A program made the translations under genes and the position numbers. From Kiritimatiellia bacterium (lineage in GTDB: Bacteria > Verrucomicrobiota > Kiritimatiellia > RFP12 > UBA1067): a DNA stretch of 8,722 nucleotides. The stretch spans positions 1 to 8,722 of the forward strand of contig JAGOBZ010000122.1 in assembly GCA_017999015.1 (NCBI GenBank), read 5' to 3'. Positions within the stretch are counted from its first letter, which is position 1. Every line of letters starts with the position of its first letter. The notes beneath the pieces were generated by a model. It saw only the letters and a program-made list of their open reading frames with translations. It did no database searches and had not been told where the DNA came from. Below are positions 5,123 through 8,722 of the stretch, in pieces.

Positions 5123-6028
5123 TTACACGTCGCGAGTGCGGAAAAAAGCGTAACCGGTGAGCAGGTAACAGAAGCCGAGCGTGACGAGTGTGGCTGACCC
5201 TGCAAGCAGCGGGGCCGAGGCATTTCGCCACAACAGCATCTTGTGACCGTCGGGCAACAGTTGTCCGAGATGAGGCAGATAGGCCCGCCAGCCGATGTCG
5301 GTGGTGAAGTGACGGATCAGGATCGAGAGCGCGAAGCAGGCTGTGATGGCGAGGATGCCCATCACCGTGGCCTTGCTGGGTGATCGCGTGAGGTGCGAGA
5401 GCCCCATGGCCAAGCCCAAGTACGGGATCGAATAGATCCACGCGCGCACCGACCACTGCGTCATATTCAGGAAAAGATCGGGAGTGCCCGATCCCGCGAG
5501 CCTGATTTTGGCGACAACATACGCGCTGGCACCGCTCAGCAGCAGAGCCAAGCCGATCATCAGCGTTTGCCCGATGAATTTCCCGAGCGACCAACTGGCG
5601 CGCGAGGTGCGGAATATCACGTAGCGCACCGAACCGGAACCGATCTCCTCCGCGATGCGGTTGCCTGCGACCAGTACGACCAGCAAAGGGGTGTAGAAAA
5701 AAGCGAACCAGGCGTAGATCAGTTCCACCGGATGCTTCCCGGTGATGTCACGCAATACCAGATCGTTCTGCGTCATCTTTTTCATCATGCGCTGAAACGG
5801 TTTGGATTTCCAGAGGGCGGTGGACACCACGCCAGCCTGTTCCGAGGCCGGGAGCTGCAAGGCTGTGGCAAGTTCGGACTCCAGTTTGTGCAACAGGTTG
5901 ATCGACCAGTGCATGTTGCAGACGGCGGCCGCCAAATAAAGCAGCAGCACGACCAGCGCGCGACGGCTCCGCAAAGCGTCGAACCATTCGTAGCAGGCGA
6001 CTCGCCACGTTTGCATGAAGGCGTTCAC
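5123..6028 (-). CDS. ABC-2 type transporter permease
   Basis: This is a 301-residue inner-membrane protein with about six hydrophobic segments, near residues 24-40, 104-124, 150-173, 192-208, 219-238 and 272-296. A long hydrophilic loop of about 60 residues between the first two segments (40-103) would face outside. Its N terminus (YEWFDALRSRRA, 13-24) is an amphipathic elbow-type helix typical of ABC-2 permeases that begin with a cytosolic stretch. EEIGSGSVRYVIF-like sequence after segment 2 is a common coupling region in this family. The GTG start at 6028 overlaps the preceding stop as GTGA, and AAGGGGG lies five bases before it (6034-6040); an ATG at 6016 is a weaker alternative. The ATPase gene follows after four bases. 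Substrate unknown. Confidence 0.88.
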   Translation of the reverse strand: MNAFMQTWRVACYEWFDALRSRRALVVLLLYLAAAVCNMHWSINLLHKLESELATALQLPASEQAGVVSTALWKSKPFQRMMKKMTQNDLVLRDITGKHPVELIYAWFAFFYTPLLVVLVAGNRIAEEIGSGSVRYVIFRTSRASWSLGKFIGQTLMIGLALLLSGASAYVVAKIRLAGSGTPDLFLNMTQWSVRAWIYSIPYLGLAMGLSHLTRSPSKATVMGILAITACFALSILIRHFTTDIGWRAYLPHLGQLLPDGHKMLLWRNASAPLLAGSATLVTLGFCYLLTGYAFFRTRDV

Positions 6029-6807
6029 CGGCGCCCCCTTGGGAACCGGCGGCCGCCTGGCTCCGGCATGTTATCGAGCTTGTCTTGGACCGCGATCAAC
6101 GGTTCGGCCACGGCCGGGTCGATGAAGTCGGTGAGTTCCAACTTCGACGCCTCGCCGCGCTGCTCTTCCGGCACGATCACGGTGAGATCGTCATAAGTGC
6201 GCACGAGCGAGGCGGTCATCTCATTGAAAAACCGGGTGCCGAGTTCCGGCGTCATGTCGGCCCCCAAGGCCAGAGCGTCGGCAAGCCCCTGCATGGAGGC
6301 CTGAAGCTCTTCGTTCATGGCATTGATCGAGGCGTCGAAGAGTTCGGTCTTTTCGGGCGTCAATTTCAGGCGGTTGAGCCATTGCGTCCGTGCGATCTGC
6401 ACGCGGGTCGCCCACAGCTCCTTGGCCTCTTCGATGCGTGCTTTGAGATCTTCAGGTGAAACGTCTTGACGGGGCTCATTCGCTTCGGATGACAGAGTCT
6501 CGTTTGCGCCTGTCTTAGCCGGGGTGTCGGCAACCGCCTGTGCGACCTGCGAAGTCGAAGAGCCAAGGTCCATGGTGACGCGCCTTTCGGTGTGAGCCGG
6601 TTTGGCCTTAGGCGTCGCTGCGGCCCGCTCTGGGATTTGAACCATGCGGGTGATCGCATCGAAACGTGTGTCTTTTTGACGACTGTCGGCTTTTTGGCGT
6701 AGTGCGTCCAATTCTTGACGGAGAGTCCGCAGTTCTTCTTTCGGCGGCCAACCGCCGATCAGAATGCCAAGCAACACGGCGAATGGCAGGAAAATCAGGG
6801 ATTTCAT
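6025..6807 (-). CDS. Membrane-anchored coiled-coil protein of unknown function, first gene of the ABC operon
   Basis: I do not recognise this 260-residue protein. Residues 3-19 are hydrophobic with one Lys before them, so it is probably an N-terminal anchor or uncleaved signal with the rest in the periplasm. Residues 22-46 (KEELRTLRQELDAL and onward) have heptad-like spacing of Leu and suit a coiled coil. Residues 60-118 are Ala/Thr/Pro/Ser-rich and probably disordered. Residues 118-215 are helical and charged, with an LKLTPEK stretch at 147-153 that recalls the LTPEQ motif of Spy/CpxP-type periplasmic proteins; that is a weak resemblance only. The tail GGRRFPRGRR is basic. Its stop overlaps the permease start by four bases, so it is translated with the transporter and may be an accessory or adaptor for it. 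Confidence 0.75.
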   Translation of the reverse strand: MKSLIFLPFAVLLGILIGGWPPKEELRTLRQELDALRQKADSRQKDTRFDAITRMVQIPERAAATPKAKPAHTERRVTMDLGSSTSQVAQAVADTPAKTGANETLSSEANEPRQDVSPEDLKARIEEAKELWATRVQIARTQWLNRLKLTPEKTELFDASINAMNEELQASMQGLADALALGADMTPELGTRFFNEMTASLVRTYDDLTVIVPEEQRGEASKLELTDFIDPAVAEPLIAVQDKLDNMPEPGGRRFPRGRR

Positions 6808-6813
6808 GCCCTA

Positions 6814-6819
6814 AGTATA
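6814..6819 (-). promoter_or_regulatory. Probable -10 box of the ABC operon, positioned for a leaderless transcript
   Basis: TATACT on the minus strand ends six bases before the ATG at 6807, so a start about seven bases downstream falls on or next to the A of the start codon. The wider TATACTTAGG is identical to that in the rnk promoter. No good -35 box is seen at 16-18 bases upstream and there is no properly spaced ribosome site. Confidence 0.45.
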
Positions 6820-6959
6820 CACTAAACCTGTGTACGGCGTTACATGGAAAAGAACGGGTTCACATTTCTTTCAAATAATGCGGGGTGGCGGTTGAGAGGC
6901 TAACGTGATAAACTCAAGAACGAATGGGGAGTCCGTATTCATCTGCCGTGTTTCAATCC

Positions 6960-6964
6960 GGAGG
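6960..6964 (+). promoter_or_regulatory. Shine-Dalgarno site of the enolase gene
   Basis: GGAGG lies five bases before the ATG at 6970 and fixes that start, where the conserved first strand of enolase begins. Confidence 0.8.
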
Positions 6965-6969
6965 GAATC

Positions 6970-8277
6970 ATGAAAACACAGATCAAAACGCTGCTGGCGC
7001 GCGAAATCTTGGATTCTCGCGGGAATCCCACCGTAGAGGCGGAAGTGCGTCTCGACGGCGGCGCGGTCGGACGCGCCTCGGTGCCGTCCGGTGCTTCTAC
7101 CGGGGAAAACGAAGCGCTGGAACTGCGGGATGGCGATCCGGCCCGGTATGGCGGCAAGGGGGTGATGGCCGCCGTCGCCAACATTGAGGGCGAGATTGCG
7201 CAGGCGGTGGTCGGCATGGACGCTGCCAGTCAGTCCGCGCTCGACCGTCGGCTGATTGACTTGGACGGGACCCCGACCAAAGCGCGGCTCGGCGCGAACG
7301 CCCTGCTGGCGGTTTCGCTGGCCGGCGCGCGGGCTGCGGCCAAAGCCGCGGGCCAGCCGGTCTTCCGTTTCCTTGGCGGCGAGTCGGCCTGCGTGCTGCC
7401 GGTCCCCATGATGAACATTGTCAATGGTGGCTCGCATTCAGACGCCCCCGTCGCCTTTCAGGAATTCATGATCCGTCCGCACGGCGCGCCGAGTTTCCGT
7501 GAGGCGCTGCGCGCCGGTGCCGAAGTCTTTCACGCGCTGCGCGGGCTGCTGAAAAAGCGCGGCCTTTCCACCGCCGTCGGCGACGAGGGCGGCTTCGCTC
7601 CGGCCTTCGCCAGTGCTGAAGATGTGCTCGATACGATTCTGGCGGCGATCGAAAAGGCGGGCTATCGCGCGGGACGCGCCGCAGCAGGCGGACAGATCTC
7701 GCTGGCGCTGGATTGCGCCGCCTCGGAGTTTTATAAAGACGGCGTCTATGACTACGGCCTCTTCGAGACGCGGGCGCGCGGGGCCTCGCAAGAGGCCGCG
7801 CGCCGTGACAGCGCCGAACAGATCGCCTATCTGGCCGGGCTGGTCGACCGCTACCCGATCGACTCGGTCGAGGACGGCATGTCGGAACGCGACTGGGCCG
7901 GCTGGACCGGCCTGACCCGCCGGTTGGGCGGGGACTGCCAGCTTGTGGGGGATGACCTTTTCGTGACCAACGTGCGCTTTGTGCAGCGCGGGATCGATGA
8001 AAAGGCGGCCAACGCGGTCTTGATCAAGCTCAATCAGATCGGCACGCTGACCGAGACCCTGGACACGATGCAGCTTGCCGCAAGCGCCGGCTTCGCCTCG
8101 ATCGTCTCGCACCGTTCGGGCGAGACCGAAGACACCTTTATCGCAGACCTCGCAGTGGCCACGGGGTGCGGCCAGATCAAGACCGGTTCGCTTTCGCGGT
8201 CGGAACGCGTGGCGAAGTACAACCGGCTGCTGCGTATCGAAGAATCGCTGGGCATGGCTGCGCGCTATGGCGGGTGA
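6970..8277 (+). CDS. eno: Enolase (phosphopyruvate hydratase)
   Basis: Enolase converts 2-phosphoglycerate to phosphoenolpyruvate in glycolysis and the reverse in gluconeogenesis, in the cytoplasm with Mg2+. At 435 residues it is of full family length. The substrate loop VPSGASTG is at 38-45. Active-site residues are all present: His156 and Glu165 in GGSHSDAPVAFQEFM, Glu206 in GDEGGFAP, Asp248 in LALDCAA, Glu301 in VEDGMSE, Asp328/Asp329 in VGDDLFVTN, Lys353 in IKLNQIGT, Arg382-Ser383 in SHRSGETED, and Lys404 in IKTGSLSRSER. The GGSHSDAP and TGSLSRSER variants are known in enolases outside the Proteobacteria. A strong ribosome site precedes the start. No clear promoter was found in the 162 bases between it and the divergent ABC operon, and no T-run terminator follows; the next gene overlaps its end, suggesting co-transcription. 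Confidence 0.99.
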   Translation: MKTQIKTLLAREILDSRGNPTVEAEVRLDGGAVGRASVPSGASTGENEALELRDGDPARYGGKGVMAAVANIEGEIAQAVVGMDAASQSALDRRLIDLDGTPTKARLGANALLAVSLAGARAAAKAAGQPVFRFLGGESACVLPVPMMNIVNGGSHSDAPVAFQEFMIRPHGAPSFREALRAGAEVFHALRGLLKKRGLSTAVGDEGGFAPAFASAEDVLDTILAAIEKAGYRAGRAAAGGQISLALDCAASEFYKDGVYDYGLFETRARGASQEAARRDSAEQIAYLAGLVDRYPIDSVEDGMSERDWAGWTGLTRRLGGDCQLVGDDLFVTNVRFVQRGIDEKAANAVLIKLNQIGTLTETLDTMQLAASAGFASIVSHRSGETEDTFIADLAVATGCGQIKTGSLSRSERVAKYNRLLRIEESLGMAARYGG

Positions 8278-8722
8278 ACGCGTGACAGAAAGGCGTGACA
8301 GTTTGGATGCGCCGGCCGCTGAGCCGGCGCCGTCGTTGCAGGTGCCGCTTGAGCCGGCGCGGCGGCGTCAACTCGCCGACGCCGTCGAAGCCTACGCGGC
8401 CCGCGAACGGCTGGAACCGCCGCTGACGGCCGACGAGCTGGCCGCTCATGCGCGTTGCGTCGGAGCGGCGCTCGCCGCGCGTGACGATGAACTCCCCTTT
8501 GTGGCGGTGCTGCTCAACAACATGCTGTGGAGTGAGGTGATCGCCGGTGTTCCCTTTGAACGGCGCCTGCTGCTGCTGCCGCAGTGCCTCGCGCATCCGG
8601 AGGTCTGCCGCGCCGACCGCGACGGACTCGGCTTGCTCTGCGCGCAGTGCGGCGCGTGCGCGATCGGCACGCTGCAGGCAGAGGCTGACCGGCTGGGGTA
8701 TGTGACGCTGGTCGCGGAAGGC
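8267..8722 (+). CDS. DUF116 domain protein, 3' end missing
   Basis: This frame stays open from an ATG at 8267 to the window end (152 residues). After an Ala/Pro/Glu-rich lead (1-35) and a helical part (35-95), it shows the DUF116 pattern: RRLLLLPQCL at 99-108, then C114, LLCAQCGACAIGTLQAEADRLGY at 123-145, and VAEG at 149-152. Cysteines 107, 114, 125, 128 and 131 are arranged as a metal or iron-sulfur ligand set. DUF116 proteins are of unknown biochemical function; some sit beside polyprenyl synthetase genes. The ATG overlaps the last 11 bases of enolase. In-frame GTG codons at 8282 and 8342 are alternative starts and none has a strong ribosome site, so the start is uncertain. The family call rests on the LLLPQCL and CxxCGxC pattern. 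Confidence 0.8.
   Translation, partial: MAGERVTERRDSLDAPAAEPAPSLQVPLEPARRRQLADAVEAYAARERLEPPLTADELAAHARCVGAALAARDDELPFVAVLLNNMLWSEVIAGVPFERRLLLLPQCLAHPEVCRADRDGLGLLCAQCGACAIGTLQAEADRLGYVTLVAEG
8309..8330 (+). repeat. GC-rich hairpin at the enolase / DUF116 junction
   Basis: GCGCCGGC (8309-8316) is perfectly complementary to GCCGGCGC (8323-8330) around the loop CGCTGA. The right half recurs nearly unchanged at 8344-8360. No T-run follows, so it is not an intrinsic terminator. It could stabilise the enolase message end or affect initiation of the next gene. Confidence 0.5.

Noticed and set aside
6906..6914. Possible extended -10 (TG-A-TAAACT) for enolase
   Set aside because: Only four of six -10 bases fit and no -35 box lies at the right distance; the nearby TTGAGA is much too close.

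Overview
The window is a GC-rich, gene-dense stretch of bacterial chromosome. The gene set is a Gfo/Idh/MocA oxidoreductase paired with a xylose-isomerase-like TIM-barrel protein, an Rnk protein, a DUF116 protein after enolase, and an enolase with a GGSHSDAP loop. Together with a GC-rich cloverleaf repeat, this suggests the PVC group (Kiritimatiellota, Lentisphaerota or Verrucomicrobiota). That placement is inference and no rRNA gene is present to confirm it. No phage, insertion-sequence transposase, CRISPR array, tRNA or rRNA was found.

Layout. Positions 1-2257 (+) hold a tight catabolic-type cluster: the 3' part of a Gfo/Idh/MocA dehydrogenase, a sugar-phosphate isomerase/epimerase-like protein, and a CPBP-family membrane protease. 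Positions 2207-3693 (-) hold a two-gene unit running toward it: an Rnk-type RNA-polymerase-binding protein, then a multi-cluster iron-sulfur protein joined to it by a TAATG stop/start. A near-consensus sigma70-type promoter lies just upstream (3731-3759). The tails of the CPBP and Fe-S genes overlap by 51 bp.

Positions 3760-4194 contain no convincing gene. They hold a roughly 420-bp segment bounded by imperfect inverted repeats and packed with hairpins, including a 56-nt element that folds as a three-armed cloverleaf. This is the least explained part of the window. Positions 4195-6807 (-) hold a three-gene ABC-2 type export operon: a membrane-anchored coiled-coil protein of unknown function, a permease and an ATPase. 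Stop/start overlap or close spacing links them, and a possible terminator overlaps the last stop codon. Positions 6970-8277 (+) encode a complete enolase, followed with overlap by the start of a DUF116 protein that runs off the window.

The most notable points are: an Fe-S protein that looks like a GltD/NuoG-type electron-transfer protein from which the FAD/NAD(P) core is missing; the cloverleaf and the inverted-repeat segment around it; and a TATACTTAGG box shared by two promoters, one placed so that its transcript would be leaderless.
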